This document shows positions 24,810 through 32,610 of a stretch of 64,000 nt of DNA, in pieces (position 1 is the stretch's first letter; each line of letters starts with the position of its first letter). The notes under the pieces were generated by a model, which saw only the letters and a program-made list of their open reading frames with translations, made no database searches and was not told the DNA's origin. This DNA is from an uncultured Flavobacteriales bacterium. Its GTDB lineage: Bacteria; Bacteroidota; Bacteroidia; Flavobacteriales_D; Sanyastnellaceae. A program made the position numbers and the translations under genes. The stretch covers positions 1 through 64,000 of the forward strand of contig CAJQLF010000008.1 of the NCBI GenBank assembly GCA_905479115.1, in the 5' to 3' direction.

Positions 24810-26140
24810 ACCTCGCCTCTATGACCAGTCAACTCCTGTTCCTTCTGCTTCTCAGCACTGGTATTTTCTTCTTTGCCAAGCGCATCGGAGTGATCCGTCG
24901 AAACATTCGGTCAGGTCGCGACTGGGACGGGTCTGATCGCAAAGCAGAACGCTGGGCGACCATGGCGCGGGTGGCACTGGGGCAAGGTAAAATGACCGCT
25001 CGACCGGTGGCAGGGGTCATGCATATATTGATCTATGTTGGATTCGTTATCATCAACATCGAGATCCTGGAAATCCTCATCGACGGCCTGTTTGGAACAC
25101 ACCGCGTCTTTGCATTCCTCGGTCCGGTGTACGACTTTTTAATCGCATCATTTGAATGGCTCGCGGCAGGGGTGATTTTGGCTTGTATAGTCTTCTTCGT
25201 TCGCCGAAATGGCATCGCACTGGCTCGATTCAAATCCAACGAGCTAAAGGGATGGCCATCGCTCGACGCCAACATCATCTTGGTGGTGGAGGTACTCCTC
25301 ATGTTCGCATTCTTGAGTATGAATGCGGCGGATGCCATTGCACAGAGCCGTGGACTCGATCATTACGTGCCTGCCGGCTCATTTCCAGTCAGTTCGTTGT
25401 TGACTCCACTGTATGCGGGATTGACTAATGCTGGTTTGATTGCTGTCGAGCGCGGCATGTGGTGGTTCCATATTGCGGGAGTGCTGGCCTTCTTGGTCTA
25501 TGTGCCCTATTCCAAGCACTTCCACATCATTTTGGCCTTTCCCAACACCTATTTCTCCAACTTGAACCCCAAAGGCCAGATGGACAACATGGCAGCGGTC
25601 AAAAAAGAAGTGGACCTCATGATGGACCCTCAGGCCGACCCGTATGCCGCAGCACCAGCCAGCGAAGGCCCTCCCGAACGGTTTGGCGTGAAAGACGCCT
25701 CCGACTTGACGTGGAAACAACTGCTCGAAGCATACACTTGCACAGAATGTGGCCGTTGTACGTCAGAATGCCCCGCCAACCAAACCGGAAAACTCCTGAG
25801 TCCTCGCAAAATCATGATGTCCACACGAGATCGGGTGGAAGAGATTGGTAAGCAACGCGAAGCCCAAGGAGGCGAATGGAAACCAGACGGCAAGTCTTTG
25901 CTAGGCGATTGGATCACCGAGGAGGAATTATGGGCATGTACGAGCTGTCAGGCTTGCATCACAGCGTGTCCCATCAACATTTCCCCGATGGGCATTATTC
26001 TGGACATGCGGCGCAGCCTGATCATGGAAGACAGCAAATCGCCTGAATCCATCACATCCATGTTCAATAACATTGAAAACAATGGCGCACCGTGGGCGTT
26101 CCCAGCAGGGAGCCGCGGCGATTGGACCCAAGAAGTATAA
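24806..26140 (+). CDS. membrane (Fe-S)-binding protein, HdrD/GlpC-like
   Basis: This 444-residue protein has about five to six transmembrane helices in the first 270 residues and then a cytoplasmic domain with two [4Fe-4S] ferredoxin motifs: C-T-E-C-G-R-C-T-S-E-C-P near residues 312-323 and C-T-S-C-Q-A-C-I-T-A-C-P near 378-389. Together with the next gene it resembles a split heterodisulfide-reductase-type or lactate/glycolate-oxidase-type electron-transfer module. The physiological donor and acceptor are unknown. I recall this pair behind an MCE gene in many Bacteroidota, but no function has been proved. Confidence 0.85.
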   Translation: MNLASMTSQLLFLLLLSTGIFFFAKRIGVIRRNIRSGRDWDGSDRKAERWATMARVALGQGKMTARPVAGVMHILIYVGFVIINIEILEILIDGLFGTHRVFAFLGPVYDFLIASFEWLAAGVILACIVFFVRRNGIALARFKSNELKGWPSLDANIILVVEVLLMFAFLSMNAADAIAQSRGLDHYVPAGSFPVSSLLTPLYAGLTNAGLIAVERGMWWFHIAGVLAFLVYVPYSKHFHIILAFPNTYFSNLNPKGQMDNMAAVKKEVDLMMDPQADPYAAAPASEGPPERFGVKDASDLTWKQLLEAYTCTECGRCTSECPANQTGKLLSPRKIMMSTRDRVEEIGKQREAQGGEWKPDGKSLLGDWITEEELWACTSCQACITACPINISPMGIILDMRRSLIMEDSKSPESITSMFNNIENNGAPWAFPAGSRGDWTQEV

Positions 26141-26147
26141 CCACACC

Positions 26148-26957
26148 ATGAGCTCAATTCACATTCCAACTATGGCCGAAATGACGGCCTCCGGACAAGC
26201 CCCCGAGGTGTTGTTTTGGGTCGGTTGTGCCGGCAGCTTCGACGACCGAGCCAAGCGAATTACCAAAGCCATTGCCCGAATCCTGCACGCATCTGAAACG
26301 TCCTTTGCCGTGCTCGGACAAGAAGAATCTTGCACAGGCGACCCCGCAAAACGAGCGGGAAACGAGTTTTTGTACCAAATGCAAGCTGCCCAAAACATTG
26401 CGACGTTGAATGGATACGGTATCAAACGCATTATCACGGGGTGTCCGCACTGTTTTAATATGCTCAAAAATGAGTACCCTGAACTGGGCGGACAATACGA
26501 GGTATTGCACCATACCCAGTTCATTCGAGAGTTAATCGAAACGGGCAAATTGCGCATGTCAGGCGATCAGCCATTCAAAGGTCGCCGGATCACCTTCCAT
26601 GATCCCTGCTACCTCGGACGGGCCAATGGTGAATACCTAGCCCCCCGAGAAGTAATCACAAAACTCGATGCAGAGCTCCTTGAGATGCGGCGATGCAAGC
26701 AAAACGCCATGTGTTGTGGAGCCGGTGGAGCACAAATGTTCAAAGAAGCAGAGCCTGGTGAGCGCGAAGTCAATCACGCCCGAACAGATGAAGCCCTTGA
26801 AACCCAACCGGAAGTCATTGCTACGGGCTGTCCCTTTTGCAATACCATGATGACCGATGGCGTGAAAAATGCCAACCAAGAGTCCAACGTAGAAGTCAAA
26901 GACATTGCTGAATTAATTGCTGAGGCGGCCGATCTGCTGGAAGCACCTGCACCATAA
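26148..26957 (+). CDS. cysteine-rich (CCG) domain Fe-S protein, HdrB-like
   Basis: The 269-residue cytoplasmic protein has the two cysteine-rich CCG repeats of HdrB/HdrD-type subunits: the first around FWVGCAGSFD, GQEESCTGD and TGCPHCFN, the second around DPCYLGR, MCCGAGG and GCPFCN. Such domains bind unusual iron-sulfur clusters and reduce disulfides or pass electrons. The start at 26148 lies seven bases after the membrane partner's stop; a longer frame from 26073 would overlap the partner. It is probably the catalytic partner of the preceding membrane protein. Confidence 0.86.
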   Translation: MSSIHIPTMAEMTASGQAPEVLFWVGCAGSFDDRAKRITKAIARILHASETSFAVLGQEESCTGDPAKRAGNEFLYQMQAAQNIATLNGYGIKRIITGCPHCFNMLKNEYPELGGQYEVLHHTQFIRELIETGKLRMSGDQPFKGRRITFHDPCYLGRANGEYLAPREVITKLDAELLEMRRCKQNAMCCGAGGAQMFKEAEPGEREVNHARTDEALETQPEVIATGCPFCNTMMTDGVKNANQESNVEVKDIAELIAEAADLLEAPAP

Positions 26958-26965
26958 CTATCCCC

Positions 26966-27712
26966 ATGCTATTAGAAGGAAAAGTCGCCATCATCACGGG
27001 CGCATCCCGCGGAATTGGCAAAGCCATCGCACACGAGTTTGTACAACAAGGAGCTACCGTCGCTTTCACCTATCATTCGTCCGAAGAAAAAGCGCGCGCC
27101 TTGGAAAAAGAATTAGCGCAAACCGGCGGCAACGTGAAAGGATTTAAGTCCGATGCTGCGCAAATGGATCAGGCTGAGGTTCTTGTCAAAGACGTCGTAG
27201 AAGCCTTTGGCACGGTCGACATTGTGGTCAATAACGCCGGCATTACAGACGATACCTTGTTGATGCGCATGAACGAAGAACAATGGGACCGCGTGATCAA
27301 CGTCAACCTTAAATCATGCTTTGCATTGACGAAGGCGGTGATGCGAACCATGCTGAAGGCACGCGCGGGAAGCATCATCAATGTTAGCTCTGTTGTGGGC
27401 GTGCAGGGCAATGCAGGTCAAGCGAATTACGCCGCTTCAAAAGCAGGCATCTTGGGATTCACCAAATCTGTCGCCCTGGAACTGGGCTCCCGCAACATTC
27501 GATGCAACGCCATCGCACCGGGATTCATTGAGACGGAAATGACTGCAGCATTGGACGAAAACACGGTTCAAGGCTGGCGCGATGCCATTCCGCTGAAGCG
27601 AGGCGGCCAACCAAAAGATGTGGCCCAATTGTGCACCTTCCTTGCCAGCGAGATGAGCTCGTACATCACCGGTCAAACAATCTGCATCGACGGCGGAATG
27701 ATCACAGCATGA
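26966..27712 (+). CDS. fabG: 3-oxoacyl-[acyl-carrier-protein] reductase FabG
   Basis: This short-chain dehydrogenase of 248 residues reduces beta-ketoacyl-ACP with NADPH in fatty acid elongation. It shows the TGASRGIG cofactor motif at residues 12-19, NNAGI at the end of the fourth strand, the catalytic Ser in NVSSV, and YAASKAG with Tyr and Lys. The C-terminal IDGGM motif is also present. It starts eight bases after the Fe-S gene and seems part of the same operon, which is an uncommon place for fabG and might indicate a paralog with a special substrate. Confidence 0.93.
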   Translation: MLLEGKVAIITGASRGIGKAIAHEFVQQGATVAFTYHSSEEKARALEKELAQTGGNVKGFKSDAAQMDQAEVLVKDVVEAFGTVDIVVNNAGITDDTLLMRMNEEQWDRVINVNLKSCFALTKAVMRTMLKARAGSIINVSSVVGVQGNAGQANYAASKAGILGFTKSVALELGSRNIRCNAIAPGFIETEMTAALDENTVQGWRDAIPLKRGGQPKDVAQLCTFLASEMSSYITGQTICIDGGMITA

Positions 27713-27731
27713 GGCGCTCCACCACCTGAAG

Positions 27732-29918
27732 ATGCTGCTTCAAATTGACATACCCCGCGACTGGATCGTGGAGGTCGAAGCCTGGCACTGGGCGGTCGTT
27801 CTAGGTGCCGCTGCACTGATGGCGTTTTGGTTGTATGGTTGGGGGGCTGGTATTGGACGTAAAAGCACCGGGAGCGGCCTATCGCCTGCTGGGCGAATGC
27901 TGCTGGGCACCATGCGTTTCATTACTCTAGCGGGCTTGGGATTTTTGCTGCTGGAACCTCTGATTCGAAGTCAACTCTTTGACGAGGAACAGCCCGTTGC
28001 CGTGGTTTTGATGGACGAAAGCACCTCAATCTTTTCACGTGGAGACTCCGCTGCCGAATCCAAGCAAATCCTCGCTTGGACTGATGGACTGCGAACCGCG
28101 ATTGAAGGAGCTGGAATGACTGCAGAATGGTATGGCTTCGACAAACAATTGCGCCCGTTACCAAGCACCTCCGATTCCACATGGAACTGGGCTGGAGCCC
28201 AAACCAATCTCGATGCTGCTATGCGAGAGCTTACCGTCCGCATCGAAAACCGCAACATCGCTGGAATTATTCTCGCGAGTGATGGCCTAGTCAACCGCGG
28301 AGCAACACCTGATTTTGGAATAGACTGGCCAAATATTCCAGTTTGGACACTGGGACTAGGCGATACAACGACGGTCAAGGACCGGTGGATTAGCAGAATC
28401 AATCACAACCCCATTGCCTACTTGGGCAATACCTTCCCGATAGAGGTTTTTGTGGAATCTCAGGGACTTGTTGGGGAACTCGCCCAAATTCAGGTGTACC
28501 ATGGCGGAGAGCTTTTGAAGTCTCAACAATGGACCACATCCGGGGATAGGGAGGTTCAAAAATGCGCTTTTCAATTGCCTACAGCTGATGTTGGAATGCA
28601 ACGGTATGAAGTACGCATAGCCGCCACTAGCGGGGAGATTGACCCGAGCAATAACCAGCGCACTTTTTATGTTGAGGTGTTGGAAAGCCGTCGCATCATC
28701 ACATGCATTGCGGCTTCACCTCATCCTGATTTGGGCGCCATTCGCATGGCACTTTCTGAATTGGAACCTTATGAAATCCGTTCATTTCAATTAGCCAATC
28801 TGCAAGATGCTCAGGCGCTAACCGATGCCTTGGCAGCATCTGATGTCGTCATTGCGCACGATTTGATTGGAACATCGTGGGGCGGTATGCCTTGGACTAA
28901 GCTAGTCGGCATGAACGACACACCGGTGTGGTGGTTGGCTGCTTCCCAAGATACCTGGACATACTTGCAACAGCCCAATGCATTGGGCGTCGAAATGACG
29001 CGCTCAGGTGACCTGACTCAAACCCACCGTGCACGGCTCAACCCCTCTTTCAGCGCCCTGGAATTCCCCAATGGAATCGAAGAGGCCATTCGAGCGTGGC
29101 CGCCGATGATGGGGCCTTTTGAGCAAACGACATGGTCCCCCGCTTGGTCCCCCATGGTGTATCGGCAGTTTGGAGACATCGAAACCAACGAGGCCTTTTG
29201 GGGAATTCGGGGAGGATCAGCCGGAACATCAGGTGCGCGACAAATCCTATCGATTGGTAAAGGCCTGTGGCGCTGGCGTATGCGGAATTACATTCAAAAT
29301 GGAGATCATTCGGCGTTTAACCAATTCATCCAACAGCAAGTGCAATTCCTTGCGGCCAAGGATGTTCGCAAGCGGCTGATTGTTCAAACAGAAAAGCGCA
29401 TTGCTGTCGATGAACGAATCAACTTCCGCGCCCAAGTATATGATGCGTCCTGGAGCGCCACGCGAGAAGCCACCGTCATAGTTTATTTAACAGACGAAGT
29501 CGGTCAAGTCTATAACCGCACCTTGCTGCTTACAGAAGATGGCTACGCAGCAGATTTTGGACGAATGGCGGATGGGAATTACCGATGGAAAGCGACTTGT
29601 GAAGTTGATGAACAGACATTCGAAGCTTCCGGGAACCTGGTTGTCGAGGACACCCAGCTTGAACGCACCAATTTGGCTGCAGACCATGATATTTTGATGA
29701 GAATCTCCCGTAGAACTGGAGGAACCTTCCTAGGTGACATGGCCAATATCACACCTGAATCCGTCGTCCAAGAAATGGATCAAATGGGAATCCCCGCCCC
29801 CATTTTGCACGAGCAAACCACCTTGCGCGATGCAGTAGAATGGATCGCTCTGCTTCTGGCAATTCTCGGGTTATTGACTGCAGAATGGATCGTCCGACGC
29901 CGGACCATCGGGTACTGA
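27732..29918 (+). CDS. VWA-like membrane protein of unknown function
   Basis: The 728-residue protein has two hydrophobic helices near the N-terminus (residues about 20-40 and 62-80), a von Willebrand A-like domain beginning at DESTS (95-99, a MIDAS-type metal motif), an Ig-like region, a large periplasmic part, and a final helix just before a basic tail (AEWIVRRRTIGY). Proteins of this design in Bacteroidota often sit near MoxR and BatA-type genes, but none are here. It follows fabG by 19 bases. The function is unknown. Confidence 0.72.
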   Translation: MLLQIDIPRDWIVEVEAWHWAVVLGAAALMAFWLYGWGAGIGRKSTGSGLSPAGRMLLGTMRFITLAGLGFLLLEPLIRSQLFDEEQPVAVVLMDESTSIFSRGDSAAESKQILAWTDGLRTAIEGAGMTAEWYGFDKQLRPLPSTSDSTWNWAGAQTNLDAAMRELTVRIENRNIAGIILASDGLVNRGATPDFGIDWPNIPVWTLGLGDTTTVKDRWISRINHNPIAYLGNTFPIEVFVESQGLVGELAQIQVYHGGELLKSQQWTTSGDREVQKCAFQLPTADVGMQRYEVRIAATSGEIDPSNNQRTFYVEVLESRRIITCIAASPHPDLGAIRMALSELEPYEIRSFQLANLQDAQALTDALAASDVVIAHDLIGTSWGGMPWTKLVGMNDTPVWWLAASQDTWTYLQQPNALGVEMTRSGDLTQTHRARLNPSFSALEFPNGIEEAIRAWPPMMGPFEQTTWSPAWSPMVYRQFGDIETNEAFWGIRGGSAGTSGARQILSIGKGLWRWRMRNYIQNGDHSAFNQFIQQQVQFLAAKDVRKRLIVQTEKRIAVDERINFRAQVYDASWSATREATVIVYLTDEVGQVYNRTLLLTEDGYAADFGRMADGNYRWKATCEVDEQTFEASGNLVVEDTQLERTNLAADHDILMRISRRTGGTFLGDMANITPESVVQEMDQMGIPAPILHEQTTLRDAVEWIALLLAILGLLTAEWIVRRRTIGY

Positions 29919-29929
29919 ATTACCTTCGA

Positions 29930-29946
29930 TTGGGAAAAATTCCCAA
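29930..29946. repeat. 7-bp inverted repeat between VWA gene and prohibitin
   Basis: TTGGGAA and TTCCCAA are separated by AAA. No T-tract follows, so this is a weak terminator candidate and may instead be an operator for the prohibitin promoter 40 bases downstream. Confidence 0.45.
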
Positions 29947-29985
29947 ATGAATTCGTCGGCGTGATTTATGCCTCGCATCCTGCCT

Positions 29986-29993
29986 TAATTTTG
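29986..29993 (+). promoter_or_regulatory. -7 element TAATTTTG four bases before prohibitin gene
   Basis: An exact match to TAnnTTTG with four bases (AGGC) to the ATG at 29998. The geometry implies transcription starting at or next to the start codon. No -33 TTG is seen. Confidence 0.5.
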
Positions 29994-29997
29994 AGGC

Positions 29998-30828
29998 ATG
30001 TCACAACAGCCCAACCCAGCCAACATGCGACGATTACTAATCGTCACACTGATACTTGGCCCCATTCTTCTGCTATGGGGTTCACTCACCGTTAACATCC
30101 CCTCAGGCCATGCTGGCCTCTTGTTTCACACCTTTGGTGAGGGAATTAATCCCGATGATGAACCGCTCAACTCTGGTTTTCACTTCAAAGCACCATGGAA
30201 CAAAGTCTACGATTATGAAATCCGACAAAAGGATCGAATGGAGCGTTTGGAAGTCCTCAGTTCCAATTTGCTCAAAATCGAAATGGACTTGACCGTTTTC
30301 TACCAACCCGAATTCGCATCCCTGGGCTTATTGGAAATTGAACGAGGAAGGAATTACGAAGAAAAAGTCGTTGTTCCTGCCATGCGATCCGTGGCTCGAG
30401 AAGTCATCGCAAAGTACTTGCCCGAGGAGTTTAACACCACTCGACGCGATGAGATTCAAACTGAAATCGACGAACGGATGCGCGAAAAGCTCTCCGAAAA
30501 TTACCTTCAGTTGAATGACGTGTTAATCCGCAATATCAGCTTGCCCAAGAAGCTGGAAGAAGCCATTGAACGCAAGCTTCAGCAAGAACAAGAATCATTG
30601 GAGTACGAGTTCCGCCTCGAAAAAGCATCAAAGGAAGCTCAACGTATGCGGATCGAAGCTGAGGGAATTCGAGATTATCAGGCAATTGTTTCGAAGGGCA
30701 TCAGCCAAGAGTTGCTCAAGTGGAAGGGGATTGAAGCCACGTCGGCCTTGGCGAATAGTCCGAACACGAAAGTGGTGGTCATCGGCTCAGCCAAAGACGG
30801 TCTGCCTCTCATCCTCGGAAACAACTAA
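29998..30828 (+). CDS. prohibitin family (SPFH/Band 7) membrane protein
   Basis: This 276-residue protein has one N-terminal membrane anchor (residues 11-30), then the SPFH/Band 7 domain with a GLLFHTFGEGIN opening and an RGRNYEEKVVVPAMRSVAREVI segment typical of prohibitins, and a long charged coiled coil from about residue 165 to 230. It forms ring-like assemblies that organise inner-membrane proteases such as FtsH; an ftsH gene lies at 36131-38200. It is transcribed alone from a leaderless-type promoter and ends ahead of a perfect bidirectional terminator. Confidence 0.92.
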   Translation: MSQQPNPANMRRLLIVTLILGPILLLWGSLTVNIPSGHAGLLFHTFGEGINPDDEPLNSGFHFKAPWNKVYDYEIRQKDRMERLEVLSSNLLKIEMDLTVFYQPEFASLGLLEIERGRNYEEKVVVPAMRSVAREVIAKYLPEEFNTTRRDEIQTEIDERMREKLSENYLQLNDVLIRNISLPKKLEEAIERKLQQEQESLEYEFRLEKASKEAQRMRIEAEGIRDYQAIVSKGISQELLKWKGIEATSALANSPNTKVVVIGSAKDGLPLILGNN

Positions 30829-30843
30829 ATCGACGAACGAGCT

Positions 30844-30869
30844 CAACGAGCTAGCGCAACGAACTAGCG
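30844..30869. repeat. two tandem 13-bp repeats after prohibitin gene
   Basis: CAACGAGCTAGCG at 30844-30856 is followed directly by CAACGAACTAGCG at 30857-30869, with one difference, and a partial copy precedes them. They lie between the prohibitin stop and the terminator hairpin. No function is evident. Confidence 0.7.
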
Positions 30870-30880
30870 CGACCAAACAT

Positions 30881-30910
30881 AAAAAACCCCACCAATTGGT
30901 GGGGTTTTTT
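30881..30910. terminator. perfect bidirectional terminator between prohibitin and rpmB
   Basis: A 30-base perfect palindrome: six A, then CCCCACCAATTGGTGGGG, then six T. It can end both the plus-strand prohibitin transcript and the minus-strand rpmB transcript. Confidence 0.93.
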
Positions 30911-30952
30911 CTTATGCGGTCCCTGAGGACCTTGAGTAATTCTAATGAGAGA

Positions 30953-31195
30953 CTAAGCCTCGACGTAAGTTCCTTTGGCTTTGGCTTGCGCAATAGCGGT
31001 CTTCAAACCCAATTTACCAATTGTTCGGATCGCCGAAGTCGAAACACGCAACGTAATGAACGAACCGCTCTCGACATCGAAGAAACGTTTCTTCTGCAGA
31101 TTGGGGTAAAACGTGCGCTTGGTGCGGCGCTTCGAGTGGGAAACGTTGTTTCCTACCATTACTTTCTTACCTGTAAGTTGACAAATACGGCTCAT
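30953..31195 (-). CDS. rpmB: 50S ribosomal protein bL28
   Basis: The 80-residue ribosomal protein has the standard start MSRICQLTGKK and the HSKRRTKR segment, with the STSAIRTI(G)K region that follows. Only one cysteine is present, so it is the zinc-free form. The longer frame from 31258 lacks support. It ends 43 bases before a perfect terminator, so no rpmG (bL33) or DUF4295-type gene follows, unlike the rpmB-rpmG arrangement familiar in the phylum. It lies downstream of cinA with 85 bases between. Confidence 0.96.
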   Translation of the reverse strand: MSRICQLTGKKVMVGNNVSHSKRRTKRTFYPNLQKKRFFDVESGSFITLRVSTSAIRTIGKLGLKTAIAQAKAKGTYVEA

Positions 31196-31280
31196 AGCTA
31201 TGCTTTTTCGGACGGCAAAGAAACGAAATAAATCACTGCAATCCAACAGAGAATGCAACTTCTCATCGTTTATGCAGCTC

Positions 31281-32528
31281 CTACGCCGACCTCAATTCAC
31301 GCAGTAACCATCCCATGCATTCCAATGCAGTGCGCGCAACGTTCCGACCGCGATGATTTCCGAGTTGAAGGCATCGAGAAGACGTCCCATTGGACGAAGC
31401 CAGCGCAATCCAAATCGTTCCAACCGGTTTAGACGCTGTACCTCCCCCTGGCCCGGCAATTCCAGACGTCGCCAGCGCGTATGTCGTGCCCAAACGCGTT
31501 CTTGCACCCTCAGCCATGGCCCGAACCACCTCTTCACTCACTGCCCCATGCGATTTGATCAGTTGAGCATCGACTCCCAAGGAATTTATTTTCACTGCAT
31601 TGGCATATGCAACAATCGAGCCTTCAAAAACAGCACTGGATCCAGGTATGGCCGTCAAACGAGCAGCGATCGATCCGCCTGTGCATGATTCTGCGGTAGA
31701 CAAATTCGCCCCTGCCCGACCCAAGGCTGCGACCAATGCCTCCTCCAATGTCATCCCCTCATCGGCAACAACGTGCTCACCGGCTTGATTTAAAAACTCA
31801 TTCATCGCGTCATCCACAAGGGACCTCGCATGCTCACCCGTTGCACTCAGCCGCAGGCGCACTTGACCCGGTGCTGGCAAATAGGCGATGCCAATTCCTC
31901 GCGATTCCAACCGCTCCTCCCACTCATGTACAATGGAACTCAAAAAACTCTCCCCAATTCCTTGCGTCAAGACCGTCCTTTGATACCGAATCGGCAAGGA
32001 CCATTTCGACTGCATGCGCGGCAACACCTCCTCCACCATCAGCCCCTTCATTTCATACGGCACTCCAGGCATACTGACGACAACTTTCTCCCGCCCGCCG
32101 CGTTGCGTGTCAAACCACATGCCCATCGCTGTCCCACGTGGATTAGGTAAGACCAAGCAAGCCTCCGGTAAGAGGGCCTGATCTCGATTGGATGGCAACA
32201 TTTTCAACCCTCGACCCTCGAACCATGCCGTAATCCGATCCAAAACAGGTTGATTCAAAACCAATTCCGTGTCAAAGTAGTCTGCCAAGGTGTGCTTGGT
32301 CACGTCATCTCGCGTGGGGCCCAAGCCTCCGGTTACCAGCACAAAATCCACGCGCGAAAGGGCTTCATCCAGAGCAGACTTGATTTCCGAAGGCCGGTCA
32401 GATATCGAAACAACCCGGTTTACTGCAACGCCCTTTTGCCTCAATTCATCGCCCATCCATGCCGAATTTGTGTCTACCGTCTGACCCAGCAACAACTCGT
32501 CTCCAATGGTAATAATTTCAGCTTGCAT
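31281..32528 (-). CDS. cinA: CinA family protein (ADP-ribose/NMN processing)
   Basis: This 415-residue protein has both CinA domains. The N-terminal MoaB/MogA-like domain starts with EIITIGDELLLGQ and contains GGLGPTRDD; the C-terminal PncC-type domain has STAESCTGG with the catalytic Ser and later TSGIAGPGGG. In other bacteria CinA cleaves ADP-ribose and deamidates NMN in pyridine nucleotide salvage, and it is induced with competence in some species. The start at 32528 gives the normal N-terminus. A terminator for the upstream secreted-protein gene lies between them, so cinA needs its own promoter. Confidence 0.94.
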   Translation of the reverse strand: MQAEIITIGDELLLGQTVDTNSAWMGDELRQKGVAVNRVVSISDRPSEIKSALDEALSRVDFVLVTGGLGPTRDDVTKHTLADYFDTELVLNQPVLDRITAWFEGRGLKMLPSNRDQALLPEACLVLPNPRGTAMGMWFDTQRGGREKVVVSMPGVPYEMKGLMVEEVLPRMQSKWSLPIRYQRTVLTQGIGESFLSSIVHEWEERLESRGIGIAYLPAPGQVRLRLSATGEHARSLVDDAMNEFLNQAGEHVVADEGMTLEEALVAALGRAGANLSTAESCTGGSIAARLTAIPGSSAVFEGSIVAYANAVKINSLGVDAQLIKSHGAVSEEVVRAMAEGARTRLGTTYALATSGIAGPGGGTASKPVGTIWIALASSNGTSSRCLQLGNHRGRNVARTALECMGWLLRELRSA

Positions 32529-32556
32529 GCCGCGAAAATACGGCGAGAATTCAGGG

Positions 32557-32594
32557 CAAAAAAAGCCCCTTGCCGCAATGGCAAAGGGCTTTCA
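32557..32594 (-). terminator. terminator of the secreted BNR-repeat protein gene
   Basis: Read on the minus strand, AGCCCTTTGCC and GGCAAGGGGCT pair with one mismatch around a five-base loop and are followed by eight T. It lies 17 bases after the stop of the gene ending at 32611. Confidence 0.85.
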
Positions 32595-32610
32595 TCAAGA
32601 TGCATTTAAA

